Source of the DNA: an uncultured Eubacteriales bacterium
Lineage (GTDB): Bacteria > Bacillota > Clostridia > Peptostreptococcales > Anaerovoracaceae
Reading direction: 5' to 3'
Length of the DNA: 64,000 nt
NCBI GenBank assembly: GCA_900315485.1
Contig: OMZI01000001.1
Coordinates: 1-64,000 of the forward strand
The notes beneath the pieces were generated by a model. The model saw only the letters and a program-made list of their open reading frames with translations, searched no databases and was not told where the DNA came from. Every line of letters begins with the position of its first letter. Position 1 is the first letter of the stretch. Of the stretch, positions 1 through 9,089 are shown piece by piece. The position numbers and the translations under genes are program-made.

Positions 1-65
1 ACAGCAGACTGCTGATGACTGAGAGCTTGCTCTCTGTCTGAGGCTGTCTGCTGTTTACGTTAAGA

Positions 66-96
66 GGCTGCCACATTTTATCTAAATGCGACAGCC
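66..96 (-). terminator. Probable terminator of the PBP gene
   Basis: Imperfect stem with 13-base arms (GGCTGCCACATTT against AAATGCGACAGCC, 11 of 13 pairing) just downstream of the stop codon of the minus-strand PBP gene. The T-run is poor, so termination is inferred from position and stem only. Confidence 0.45.
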
Positions 97-148
97 CTTA
101 TGTTATTTGTTCATGATGATAAAGCGGATTGAATGCCGGATCGGATGA

Positions 149-3100
149 TTATGGTGCAGGTTCACCGGAACCGCCGCTGTCGCCGCCCTGGCCGCCGCTG
201 TCGCCGCCTTGGCCACCGCTGTCGCCGCCTTGGCCGCCACTGTCACCGCCCTGGCCGCCGCTGTCGCCGCCTTGGCCACCGCCTTGTTCACCGCCGTCAC
301 CGGTATCAGGTACTACAGGTGTTGTACCGGCGGAGCTGGAACCGCCGCTCGGATTATTTTTGGCAGCTTCAGCTTCAGCTTTGAGCCGTTCTTCTTCTTC
401 TTTCTTCAGACGTTCTTCTTCTTCCTTTCTGGCCTTTTCTTCCTTTTCCTTCTTGATGTCTTCCGGACTCTTATAAGTTGTCAGTCCTGTGTCTGTACCT
501 GTTGTATAGTAGTCGCTGCCTCTCTTTACAACGTTGGAAGGAGCTGCAGGGTAGGAACCCTGGCATGCCTTAGGGATCTGGCCGATGATCTTGCCCCAGA
601 GTCTTGCTGCTACCCATGAGAGGTCAGACATCTCGACGTTCTGGTCTGTTCCGATCCAGAGGGATGCCGCGTATGTCGGTGTAAATCCGTCGAACCAGAT
701 ATCGTACTTGTCGTTGGTCGTTCCGGTCTTTCCGCCTGTAACGACCTGACTGATGGAGTATCTGTTGGCCTTTACTACGGACTGAAGTACATCCATCATG
801 ATGAAGGCAACACCTTCATTGAGTGACTCTGACTGCTCAGACTTTCCTTCGAGGAGGACTTCACCGTTTCTGTCGAGCACCTTGGTGTAGCAGATAGGCG
901 TGTTCACCTTGCCGAGAGCAGGGAAGGATGCATATGCGAGAGCCATCTCTATCGGCTGTACGCCCTGAACCATGGCACCGAGTCCGAGTGCGGCAGGGTT
1001 CATGTCGTTAGCGTACTGGCTTTCATCATCCACTGCAGTGGTAATACCGAACTTCTTGAGAGTATCCATTGAATACTCATTTCCGACCTGCAGCTGCAGC
1101 TTGACTGCGCAGGTATTGATGGACTGCTGGATAGCTGTCTTGAACGTATTCTTTCCTGAATATGTTCTTGTAACGTTCTCAGGCCAGTCTCTGTTTTCGA
1201 TGTGGCATCTCTCGTCCTGGATGGAGGAGTGTACTGTTACGTAGTCTCCCCAGCCCTTGGAGCCCTGTTTGTCGATTCCGAAGTCGATGAAAGGCCATTT
1301 CTTTCCTCTGCTTGCGAGCTCATAACTCTTCTGGAGAGCCGCTCCGTATACAGCGAGAGGCTTGATCGAGGAACCAGGCTGACGTGTATTGAGAGCACGG
1401 TTCAGGAGTTTCTGTCCTCTGAATGTTCTTCCGCCGACCATTGCCTTGACTTCACCGGTACCGACACCGACGACTACCATTGCGCCCTGAGGCTGCAGAG
1501 TCTTTGTGGACAGGGAGTATGCATCATCAGTGATGATGAGGCTGTCGCCGTCCTTCTTCATGTCGCCTTCATAGTCATTGAAGTAATCAGCAGAGATCAC
1601 GAGATTGCCGTTCGAATCAAGCGACTTGTATGTCGCAGGGATGTTGATGTAACCGCCCTGGATCGAATATACCTGATCGTCTTCGATAACATAGTAATTC
1701 TTGAACTCGAGGCTGTAGTCTGTTCCTTCGGCTACCTGTGTCTCGTAAATGTTCAGGTTCTTGCCCTTGTAGATCGTTACAGATCCGTCGCCGTTGATGC
1801 TGACTTCGTCTGAACCGAGGGTAAAGTTTCCATCCTCGTCGAAGAAATGCTCATAGTTGTAGAGAGCGATATCTCCGTCGTTATTGAGCATGTTGCCGTC
1901 AGCGTCTGTCTTATGGATAGCTGAGACGGTAGGGAAGTTGGACGAATCCTTGAACTCATTCGCGATGACATTCTGCGCAGTGCTGTCCATCGTCGAGTAT
2001 ATCTTGAGTCCCTTGGTATATACCATGCGCTCGGCGTCAGCATATTCCATGCCGTACTGATCCATGAGGTCGTTTATGACCGTATCTACAAGATACTCAT
2101 GATAATACGAGTAGTTGCCGTTGCCCGAGGTGATAGTCGGGTTGATGAACGAGTTGATCGACTTGTCAACACAGCTGGTGTATTCATCTTCTGTGATATA
2201 TCCCTGCTCCTTCATAAGGCCGAGAGTGAGGTCACGTCTAGCTCTTGCTGTATCGTTTGTAACGACGGTATCCGGATCCTTCTGGACGATCTTGGCATCG
2301 TCAGCCACCTGATATGTTCCGTCTGCGATCTTAAGAAGAGCATAATCCTCCGGTGCCTGCGGCAGTGCAGCAAGCGCAGCGCACTCAATAAGATCAAGGT
2401 CCTTGACCTCCTTGGAGAAGTAGGTCCTTGCCGCTGCGTCAACTCCATAGCATCCGTATCCCAGATAGATGGAGTTGAGGTAAGCCTCAATGATCTCTTC
2501 CTTGCTGAGTGCACGCTCTATCTTGCTTGCGTAGTGCATCTCTATGATCTTACGGCGAAGGCTTCGCTGGCTCTTGATATCCGAGAGATATACGTTTCTC
2601 GCAAGCTGCTGCGTGATGGTACTGGTACCGCTGATACGTCCGCCGCCTCCGAAAGAGGAGAGAACAGCTCCGAACATACGCGTCCAGTTGAATCCGTGGT
2701 GCTTCCAGAAGGTCTTGTCCTCGATAGCGACGAATGAATTGATCAGGTCTTCAGGCATTTCATCATATTTGATTACCTGCCTGTTCTGTGTATAGAAGAC
2801 GCTGTCAACTTCCTTGCCCTCGTCGTCATAGATCAGTGAGGAAGTATCTACTGCTGAATAGATGTCCTTAGGATCGATGTGAGGGGCAAAAGTAATGCAT
2901 CCTACCGCATAGAGCATGAAGCAGAGCACCATAGCGACTCCGAGAAGTACGAAATCGCGGAATAGCTTGCCTATGCTGAAAAGGTAAGGCTTGTTCTTGA
3001 CTTTCTTTCCTTTATATTTAACAAATGCAGATTTCTTATCAGGGTCATAAGCCTTGTTGACCTTATAGAAGAGCTCTTTTTTAAGCTTGTCTCTGTCGAT

Positions 3101-3535
3101 GTTTTTGACCTTGTTGACACCTGCAGAAACAGCAGCTTCTGCCTTGTGGAGTTCAGACTTGGCTGCAGAAGTCTTTTTCTTCTTCTTTTTTTTCTTTTTC
3201 TTCTTGACTCCGTCAGACGCCGGTGCGGTTTTCTCTGCTGCAGGCTTCTCTGCAGGTGCAGCGGCTGCTGCCGGTGCTGCCTTTTCTGCTGCAGGTGCCA
3301 CAGCTGCTGCAGGACTTTCCTCAACGGAAGAAAGGGAAGCCGGAGCCTGATCTCTCGTTACTTCCCTGTATTTTGCACCATAGAATGTACGTGCGGCAGT
3401 CATTTTGGTTGTATCTGCTGTCTCGAGATATGAGTTGATATCTGCTGACAGCTCATCAACAGGAGTTTCGAACTGTGACAGAAAGTCGTCTATCTCGCGC
3501 TCACTGTCAGTTCTCTTATCTCTGTCTGATCTCAT
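149..3535 (-). CDS. Class A penicillin-binding protein (PBP1A-type)
   Basis: Bifunctional peptidoglycan glycosyltransferase/transpeptidase, 1128 aa, long for the family. An alanine/proline-rich cytoplasmic N-terminus (about residues 60-110) ends in a run of 11 lysines (111-121), followed by a single TM segment (about 193-217). The GT51 domain shows EDKTFWKHHG with catalytic Glu near 272. The transpeptidase has SxxK at 722-725, SxN at 805-807 and KTGT at 936-939. The C-terminus is a charged K/E helix and then a Gly/Gln/Asp tail built of 7-residue GGQGGDS repeats. The start is set by ATG with AGGAGGG 10 bases upstream. It acts at the outer face of the membrane in cell wall synthesis. The family assignment is secure. 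The roles of the poly-lysine stretch and the glycine tail are unknown. Confidence 0.95.
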   Translation of the reverse strand: MRSDRDKRTDSEREIDDFLSQFETPVDELSADINSYLETADTTKMTAARTFYGAKYREVTRDQAPASLSSVEESPAAAVAPAAEKAAPAAAAAPAEKPAAEKTAPASDGVKKKKKKKKKKKTSAAKSELHKAEAAVSAGVNKVKNIDRDKLKKELFYKVNKAYDPDKKSAFVKYKGKKVKNKPYLFSIGKLFRDFVLLGVAMVLCFMLYAVGCITFAPHIDPKDIYSAVDTSSLIYDDEGKEVDSVFYTQNRQVIKYDEMPEDLINSFVAIEDKTFWKHHGFNWTRMFGAVLSSFGGGGRISGTSTITQQLARNVYLSDIKSQRSLRRKIIEMHYASKIERALSKEEIIEAYLNSIYLGYGCYGVDAAARTYFSKEVKDLDLIECAALAALPQAPEDYALLKIADGTYQVADDAKIVQKDPDTVVTNDTARARRDLTLGLMKEQGYITEDEYTSCVDKSINSFINPTITSGNGNYSYYHEYLVDTVINDLMDQYGMEYADAERMVYTKGLKIYSTMDSTAQNVIANEFKDSSNFPTVSAIHKTDADGNMLNNDGDIALYNYEHFFDEDGNFTLGSDEVSINGDGSVTIYKGKNLNIYETQVAEGTDYSLEFKNYYVIEDDQVYSIQGGYINIPATYKSLDSNGNLVISADYFNDYEGDMKKDGDSLIITDDAYSLSTKTLQPQGAMVVVGVGTGEVKAMVGGRTFRGQKLLNRALNTRQPGSSIKPLAVYGAALQKSYELASRGKKWPFIDFGIDKQGSKGWGDYVTVHSSIQDERCHIENRDWPENVTRTYSGKNTFKTAIQQSINTCAVKLQLQVGNEYSMDTLKKFGITTAVDDESQYANDMNPAALGLGAMVQGVQPIEMALAYASFPALGKVNTPICYTKVLDRNGEVLLEGKSEQSESLNEGVAFIMMDVLQSVVKANRYSISQVVTGGKTGTTNDKYDIWFDGFTPTYAASLWIGTDQNVEMSDLSWVAARLWGKIIGQIPKACQGSYPAAPSNVVKRGSDYYTTGTDTGLTTYKSPEDIKKEKEEKARKEEEERLKKEEEERLKAEAEAAKNNPSGGSSSAGTTPVVPDTGDGGEQGGGQGGDSGGQGGDSGGQGGDSGGQGGDSGGQGGDSGGSGEPAP
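170..290 (-). repeat. 21-bp tandem repeat encoding GGQGGDS units
   Basis: About five to six copies of a GC-rich 21 bp unit (plus strand: CCGCCGCTGTCGCCGCCTTGG with variants) inside the 3' end of the PBP gene. Each unit encodes seven residues, so copy-number change keeps the frame. Third-base variants between copies show that the array is not freshly expanded. Confidence 0.85.
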
Positions 3536-3622
3536 TTATTCTGTACCCTCCTGATTATCTGTTCTGAAGTGAACATACTTATGGATATTCTAACACATCG
3601 GTCCGGACCGCTCAACCTGTTA

Positions 3623-5092
3623 TCAGAACAGCATATTGCCCTTATACGCGATGTAGCAGAGTATTGTGTTGGTTATCATACGGGCCTGATCCGAGTTGAG
3701 GCGCAGGTGTATGATGTCTGCGTTCTCATTCTTCGTCGCCAGATATGAGCATGGTGTGAAGTAATTGTCGGAATCTGTCGTGAGCACTGTATTGGCGCTG
3801 ATCGTGCGGTTCACCTTGTAGAATGTTGTGCGGAAAGTCCTGTAAAGAGAATCCTTTTCATTGAGGAACCGCGGAACGGATTCGCCGTCTGTGAAAGTGC
3901 AGTCAAACAGTTCGGCTGCCGCAGCGTTATCATCCATGATCTTCTGCATGTATTCGTCATCATATGCCTGAGTCATGATATCGATGACGATTGCACCGTC
4001 AGCCGCCCGGATGCCTGTTACAGCATTTATACCGTATACGTCGCCCTCGGCACGGCCTTCCGGAATGGAATCGTCTGCTTCATATTTATACAGACCGCTC
4101 TGGATCGTGTACAGTACGTTGGTGAGTTTCTCGGTCGCTTTGCGTGAGTACGCCTCCTGAGGCATCTGCTCAGGATCTTCTATCAGCTCATATGTATAGG
4201 AAAGCTCTTCGTAGTCGCCGCCGTAAGCCTTGTCCCATGCCTTGATGCGTTTATCCAGATACTTGGTGAACGACGGAACGGCATAAGAGTTGAGCATGAT
4301 CGTTGCATCAAGAGATACAGGATACATGTCGCCGTTGGTGCCTATCTCAAAGTCCGCCAGCTGATATATAGCTGACTTGCTCTTGAGCCTTGTGAGCAGG
4401 GTGCTGAGAGCGCTGACCGGATCGGGATGCTTGGTGATGCCGGTTCCGATGATACCGGAGTCAAGACCTGATATATGGATCCTGACCGCACTGTCGCATG
4501 AAGGTTCATACCGGCCGGCCTTTACGCTGATCGAACTCTTCTTTTTTGCAAAAGAGGAGTTGGACATATAGGCAGAGCTGGCGTAGTCCATGTAGATGAC
4601 CTTGGCCTTGTTCTTGAACAGCTTCTTGCTGAGATGTCTGTATCCGCTGCCGGTGTTCTGCTTATCGTTTACGAATACGACGGTTTTTCGCCCCGCATTG
4701 GTGTCAGTCCCGGCGATCATGGCTGCGGATGTCAGAAGCCTTGTGTTATCCTCAACAGTTTCATAGTTATAGCTTGCACATATAACAGTAGGGGAAACGT
4801 TCTTCTTGCGCTCGACAGCTTCGTCAATGAAAATGATATTTCCTGAGTCGTCAATGGTGTATTCGAGGCCTTTCTCATCCGCCCAGGAGGTGATGTAGCC
4901 CGAGAGGACACTCTGGTCGGTGAAATAGCCGTCTTCCGCTTTTGCTTTTATATCTTTATAGAACGCACTGTATTCGGATCTGTTCAGAATATCGGTGCTC
5001 CTCGCGCCGTAAAATGAGAGTCCTACGGCCATGCAGATAAACAGGATAACGCCTGCTACCGGCAGAGGATGTTTTCTGATAAAATCGATCAT
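3623..5092 (-). CDS. Membrane-anchored M20-peptidase-like protein, probably without metal site
   Basis: A 489 aa protein with an N-terminal TM segment (about residues 10-29) and a large extracytoplasmic part. The layout recalls M20 dipeptidases (PepD/Xaa-His type). A DEKGLEYTIDDSGNIIF stretch resembles the family's N-terminal element, then comes a region placed where the first metal-binding His/Asp would be (ASYNYETVEDN). A lid-like segment follows (IHISGLDSGIIGTGITKHPDP...NGDMYPVSLDATIML). The canonical H-x-D and EE motifs are not visible, so a catalytically dead fold used for binding is likely. RBS GAAAGG precedes ATG. It lies directly upstream of the PBP gene on the same strand (87 bp gap), which suggests a wall-related role. 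The fold assignment is inferred from pattern only. Confidence 0.5.
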   Translation of the reverse strand: MIDFIRKHPLPVAGVILFICMAVGLSFYGARSTDILNRSEYSAFYKDIKAKAEDGYFTDQSVLSGYITSWADEKGLEYTIDDSGNIIFIDEAVERKKNVSPTVICASYNYETVEDNTRLLTSAAMIAGTDTNAGRKTVVFVNDKQNTGSGYRHLSKKLFKNKAKVIYMDYASSAYMSNSSFAKKKSSISVKAGRYEPSCDSAVRIHISGLDSGIIGTGITKHPDPVSALSTLLTRLKSKSAIYQLADFEIGTNGDMYPVSLDATIMLNSYAVPSFTKYLDKRIKAWDKAYGGDYEELSYTYELIEDPEQMPQEAYSRKATEKLTNVLYTIQSGLYKYEADDSIPEGRAEGDVYGINAVTGIRAADGAIVIDIMTQAYDDEYMQKIMDDNAAAAELFDCTFTDGESVPRFLNEKDSLYRTFRTTFYKVNRTISANTVLTTDSDNYFTPCSYLATKNENADIIHLRLNSDQARMITNTILCYIAYKGNMLF

Positions 5093-5170
5093 GTTTCTTG
5101 CCTTTCGTTAAAAAAGTCACCGAAATATTATACTATGCAATTGTGATGAGTTAAAGAACAAAAAAGTTCT

Positions 5171-5200
5171 TGCATTGCCTCATACCGTTGTGGTATATTA
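5171..5200 (+). promoter_or_regulatory. rpmB promoter
   Basis: TTGCAT and TATATT separated by 18 bp upstream of rpmB. A short hairpin GTGTG-A7-CACAC lies in the leader between promoter and RBS. Confidence 0.55.
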
Positions 5201-5255
5201 TTCAAGCGTGTGAAAAAAACACACATTAATTCCAACAATGAAGGAGGTGCGGCAA

Positions 5256-5447
5256 ATGTCCAGAAAATGTGAAGTATGCGGCAAGGGTCAGACTTCTGGC
5301 AATGCAGTTTCTCACTCTAATATCCATACAAGAAGAAAATGGAACGCTAATATCCAGACTGTAAGGATCAACGACAACGGCAGAGTAAGAAAAGCATCCG
5401 TATGCACAAGCTGCCTCAGATCGGGCAAGGTCAACCGTGCCGTCTGA
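5256..5447 (+). CDS. rpmB: 50S ribosomal protein L28
   Basis: A 63 aa ribosomal protein of the large subunit. It starts MSRKCEVCGKG and has two CxxC pairs (CEVC, CTSC), so it is the zinc-binding form of L28. GGAGGTG sits 6 bases upstream of the ATG at 5256, which excludes the in-frame ATG six codons earlier that overlaps the RBS. It is monocistronic: own promoter upstream and a terminator just after. The neighbour order rpmB-yloU-recG is typical of Firmicutes. Confidence 0.95.
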   Translation: MSRKCEVCGKGQTSGNAVSHSNIHTRRKWNANIQTVRINDNGRVRKASVCTSCLRSGKVNRAV

Positions 5448-5464
5448 TAGCATATCGAACCGGA

Positions 5465-5493
5465 AGTCTTAAGCATTGCGCTTAAGGCTTTTT
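5465..5493 (+). terminator. rpmB terminator
   Basis: Stem AGTCTTAAGC / GCTTAAGGCT followed by TTTTT directly after rpmB. Confidence 0.85.
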
Positions 5494-5527
5494 GCTTTAT
5501 AAGGAAATAATCTCAGGGATACATCTT

Positions 5528-5950
5528 ATGTCTGTAATTCTCAGAAATGACTACGGTGCCATTGCTGTAAACAAGGGCGTAATAAAAAGGATGATAATCG
5601 ATGACCTCCTGGACATGGGAGAGGATATCATCCTGTGCAGCAAGAAGGGCAAGCCTATCAAAGACAAGCCTTCAAGGTTCTATGATCCGTCGAGGTTCAC
5701 TGACCCTGATTATTTTGATGCGCTCGAAGTATATGAGAAGAAGCAGCAGGTGCGGGTCAAGGTCTTCATAATCACGACCTTCGGAAGCAGCATATCCGAA
5801 CTGACTGATGAGATATTCAGACGCATTGAAAATGATTTTGCCATCCTGAAGCTGAACAATCCGGGAATCATCACGGTCAACATCAAGGGCGTTATGTCGG
5901 AAGATCAGATAGTCAGGAGAAACATCGAGGTTATCAGAAAGAATGTCTGA
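5528..5950 (+). CDS. Asp23/Gls24 family protein (YloU-like)
   Basis: A 140 aa Asp23/Gls24-family protein. In Firmicutes this family is linked to cell-envelope stress, and the member next to recG usually precedes the fatty acid kinase gene fakA/yloV. The protein begins MSVILRNDYGAIAVNKGVI and includes the typical V-x-V-F-I-I segment in the middle. The ATG at 5528 is preferred over a TTG 36 bases earlier that lies inside the rpmB terminator. The end overlaps the recG start by 8 bases, so translation is probably coupled. fakA, which would normally lie between, is missing here. Confidence 0.75.
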   Translation: MSVILRNDYGAIAVNKGVIKRMIIDDLLDMGEDIILCSKKGKPIKDKPSRFYDPSRFTDPDYFDALEVYEKKQQVRVKVFIITTFGSSISELTDEIFRRIENDFAILKLNNPGIITVNIKGVMSEDQIVRRNIEVIRKNV

Positions 5951-7982
5951 CAGACTGAGGCTGAGTGATGATGTTTCAAGAATAAAAGGAATAGGAGGCA
6001 AGAAGAAGGAGACGCTCGCTGCGGCAGGCATAAACACCATCGATGATCTTCTTGCCTATTATCCTGTCAGGTATAAGGACAGGAGGAACCTAGTACCAGC
6101 AGCCCGGGCCCAGGAGGACCGGGATTCTTTGGTTTGCGGAGAACTTATCCGTATGAATGTGCGGTCCTTCGGAGGCAGACGGCCGATGGTCGAGTGCGTG
6201 CTGAAAGATGAAAGCACGGTGTTCAGCGCGGTGTTCTTCAATATGCCTTACCTCAGGAAGACGCTTAAGACAGGCGCGAAATATGTCCTGTTCGGGCGCA
6301 TGAGAATGAGAAACGGCATGAGAGTGTGGACCAATCCTGAGATGTCCCAGCCCGGTAGTGACAGGGATGCAAGAGGCATAATCCCTGTGTACAGAAATAT
6401 ACCGGGGATCACCGGAACCAATTTCACAAAGTGGATAAGGACTGCTCTTGAGACCGCGGATGTGGACGAAGACTGGATCGGCAGCAGGACGACAGCTGAC
6501 CGGAGACTGTGCGGGAGAGGTTTTGCCCTGCGCAGCATCCACTTTCCTGAAAGCGAGCAGCACTACAAGACTGCAAGATACAGACTTGTATACGAGCAGC
6601 TCCTGATGTACCAGCTTGCCATCAGGATGAGCAGGCAGAAGATCGAGTCTGCATCGGAGGATGCTTCGATAGAGCCGAAGCCGATCGATGATTTTATAGA
6701 CAGCCTTCCTTTCACTCTGACAGACGGACAGCTGAGCTGCATAAGGGAGATCGAGGGCGACCTGATATCCCCGAGGCCTATGAACAGGCTGGTGCAGGGC
6801 GATGTCGGGTGCGGAAAGACTGTCGTTGCGGAGGCTGCGATGTACAAATGCGTCCTCAGCGGCCACCAGGCAGCTATGATGGCACCGACGGAGATACTCG
6901 CAAGACAGCATTATGAGAGGCTGAGAGCGGATTTTGCACCTTTCGGAATAAAAGTCTGCCTGCTTATAAGCGGGATGAAGGCTGCAGAGAGGAGAGAGAC
7001 TCTTGAGGAGATCGCCTCGGGCGCGGCTGACATCATCGTCGGAACTCACGCTGTCATTCAGAAGGATGTTGAGTTCAGCGATCTCGCACTGGTCGTAACT
7101 GACGAGCAGCACAGATTCGGCGTCAATCAGCGCAAAACGCTGGTCCGCAAGGGCCGCGGCGTCAACGTACTGGTCATGTCCGCTACGCCTATCCCGAGGA
7201 CAATGGCTGCTACGGTGTTCGGCGACATGGATTTCAGCATCATAAGGACACGGCCTGAAGGAAGGCGTGAGATCATCACAAGAGCATTCGACAGGACCAG
7301 CAGGGAGAGAGCCTACAGGATCGTCAGGGATGAGCTTGACAAGGGCAATCTGGCATATATAATCGCACCGAGCATAGACAGCGAGGATGAGGACCTGTCA
7401 TCGGTGATGCAGCTCTTTGAGGAGATAAGGCAGAGATATCCGGGGCATAAGGCAGAACTTCTGCACGGGCGGCTCGGCAAGGAAGAGAAGGAATCCATAA
7501 TGGAGGACTTCCGTTCCCACAAGGTGCACATCCTTGTTGCCACTGTCGTAATAGAAGTAGGCATCGACGTGCCTGATGCCACGGTCATAGTGATAGAGAA
7601 TTCCGAGAGATTCGGCCTGGCACAGCTGCATCAGCTGAGGGGAAGAGTCGGCAGAAGCGCAAAACAGTCCTACTGCTGCCTCATTAACTACAGCAGATCA
7701 GAAAGCGCCGTTGCGAGAGCAAAGGCTATGGCCGAAATAAGCGACGGGTTCGAGATAAGTGAAGTCGACTATAAACTGAGAGGCCCGGGAGACGTGATGG
7801 GCACGATGCAGTCGGGCAATTACAGCAGAGATATACTTGCGCTGTGCAGATATACGGATATACTTGAGGCGGCGATACAGGATGCCGACCGGATCATGGA
7901 GGAGCCGGACGGAACTGATCTAAGGCATGTGGAGGAATACATGCTTTCGGCCGCAGAGAGCGATAATTCCGATATATTATGA
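5943..7982 (+). CDS. recG: ATP-dependent DNA helicase RecG
   Basis: A 679 aa branch-migration helicase that processes Holliday junctions and stalled forks, of normal length for the family. It shows the N-terminal wedge/OB region (KGIGGKKKETLAAAGI), Walker A GDVGCGKT, the DEQH box (TDEQHRFG), motif III SATPIPRT and the late motif QLRGRVGR. The ATG overlaps the yloU-like stop. rsmD follows 26 bp downstream, as in many Firmicutes. Confidence 0.98.
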   Translation: MSDRLRLSDDVSRIKGIGGKKKETLAAAGINTIDDLLAYYPVRYKDRRNLVPAARAQEDRDSLVCGELIRMNVRSFGGRRPMVECVLKDESTVFSAVFFNMPYLRKTLKTGAKYVLFGRMRMRNGMRVWTNPEMSQPGSDRDARGIIPVYRNIPGITGTNFTKWIRTALETADVDEDWIGSRTTADRRLCGRGFALRSIHFPESEQHYKTARYRLVYEQLLMYQLAIRMSRQKIESASEDASIEPKPIDDFIDSLPFTLTDGQLSCIREIEGDLISPRPMNRLVQGDVGCGKTVVAEAAMYKCVLSGHQAAMMAPTEILARQHYERLRADFAPFGIKVCLLISGMKAAERRETLEEIASGAADIIVGTHAVIQKDVEFSDLALVVTDEQHRFGVNQRKTLVRKGRGVNVLVMSATPIPRTMAATVFGDMDFSIIRTRPEGRREIITRAFDRTSRERAYRIVRDELDKGNLAYIIAPSIDSEDEDLSSVMQLFEEIRQRYPGHKAELLHGRLGKEEKESIMEDFRSHKVHILVATVVIEVGIDVPDATVIVIENSERFGLAQLHQLRGRVGRSAKQSYCCLINYSRSESAVARAKAMAEISDGFEISEVDYKLRGPGDVMGTMQSGNYSRDILALCRYTDILEAAIQDADRIMEEPDGTDLRHVEEYMLSAAESDNSDIL

Positions 7983-8008
7983 GATAGTAAAAGAGAAGGG
8001 AATCATAA

Positions 8009-8560
8009 ATGAAAATCACTTCAGGCGATTATAAATACAGAAACATAGACGTGCCAAGGGGCATCAGACCGACGACTGAGAAGGTCAGAGAGGCTGTTTT
8101 CAGCATGATAAGGGAGTGGATACCGGGCGCTGCCGTATGTGACCTCTTTGCCGGAAGCGGTGCCATGGGACTCGAAGCTCTTTCGAGAGGTGCGGATAAA
8201 TGCTGGTTTTCTGAGCTGAACAGGCAGAATTTCAGGATACTGCTTGGGAATATAGATAACTGCAAAGCGGGAGAGAAGTCCGTTCCGATGAACTGCGACT
8301 TCAAGACGGCCCTGGCAAGGATCGACACCACTCTTGACGTAGTTATCATGGATCCGCCGTATGATCAGCTTGATTATTACCCGCAGGCCATGGAAATACT
8401 GCAGGAAAGAGGCCTTCTTGATGAGGGAAGCATCGTTGTGGCGGAACATCTTTACGATAACAAATTACAGGAAACCTACGGTGACCTTACCAGGATCAAG
8501 GAGAAAAAGTACGGATCAATAGGTGTCGATGTATATATGATTATTGCGAAAACGCTTTAA
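8009..8560 (+). CDS. rsmD: 16S rRNA (guanine966-N2)-methyltransferase RsmD
   Basis: A 183 aa SAM-dependent methyltransferase that modifies the 16S rRNA of the small subunit. It has the SAM-binding motif DLFAGSGAMGLEALSRG (about residues 46-62) and the catalytic DPPY motif (about 114-117). RBS AGAGAAGGGA precedes ATG. It sits between recG and coaD, the usual order. Confidence 0.95.
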   Translation: MKITSGDYKYRNIDVPRGIRPTTEKVREAVFSMIREWIPGAAVCDLFAGSGAMGLEALSRGADKCWFSELNRQNFRILLGNIDNCKAGEKSVPMNCDFKTALARIDTTLDVVIMDPPYDQLDYYPQAMEILQERGLLDEGSIVVAEHLYDNKLQETYGDLTRIKEKKYGSIGVDVYMIIAKTL

Positions 8561-8596
8561 CTCTGTTACACTTTTATGGTAAGGAAGTTACATATT

Positions 8597-9085
8597 ATGG
8601 AAAGAAAAGCTCTGTACGCAGGATCATTCGATCCGATCACCAACGGACATCTCAACATAATCGAAAGAGCTGCCAAGATGTATGACTCTTTCACTGTTGC
8701 AGTTGTGGTCAACCCTAACAAGAAGGGTCTCTTTACGATTGACGAAAGAGTTGAGATCATCCGCAGGGTAACAGAGCATATTCCTAATGTGTCAGTCGAT
8801 AAATTTGACGGTCTTCTCGCAGATTACGTAAACAGCAACGGATTTGCAGCAGTAGTAAGGGGACTGAGAGTAACAACTGATTTTGAGAACGAACTGCAGA
8901 TGGCGCAGATGAATGCCAGGCTGTTCAATGGGGACACAGAAACTGTATTCCTCATGACTGACCCCGAGTATTCATTCATAAGCTCGAGCCTCATCAAGGA
9001 AGTCGCTTCATACGGCGGCTCGGTGGACGGGCTTGTACCGGAATATGTCGTTTCGAGGATCAGATCAAAATTGGAGGAGGAATAA
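8597..9085 (+). CDS. coaD: Phosphopantetheine adenylyltransferase
   Basis: A 162 aa enzyme forming dephospho-CoA from 4'-phosphopantetheine and ATP, the penultimate step of CoA synthesis. It shows the nucleotidyltransferase GSFDPITNGHL motif near the N-terminus, the VVRGLR segment and the terminal SSSLIKEVA motif. The ATG at 8597 with AAGGAAG upstream is chosen over an in-frame ATG seven codons earlier. The next gene starts 5 bases after the stop. Confidence 0.97.
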   Translation: MERKALYAGSFDPITNGHLNIIERAAKMYDSFTVAVVVNPNKKGLFTIDERVEIIRRVTEHIPNVSVDKFDGLLADYVNSNGFAAVVRGLRVTTDFENELQMAQMNARLFNGDTETVFLMTDPEYSFISSSLIKEVASYGGSVDGLVPEYVVSRIRSKLEEE

Positions 9086-9089
9086 AACA

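Noticed and set aside
129-476. Proline-rich plus-strand frame opposite the PBP tail
   Set aside because: Antisense reading of the 21-bp tandem repeat; no RBS or plausible domain.
6090-7112. 340-codon minus-strand frame
   Set aside because: Mirror of recG codon usage; recG is clearly the real gene and the antisense product has no recognisable features.
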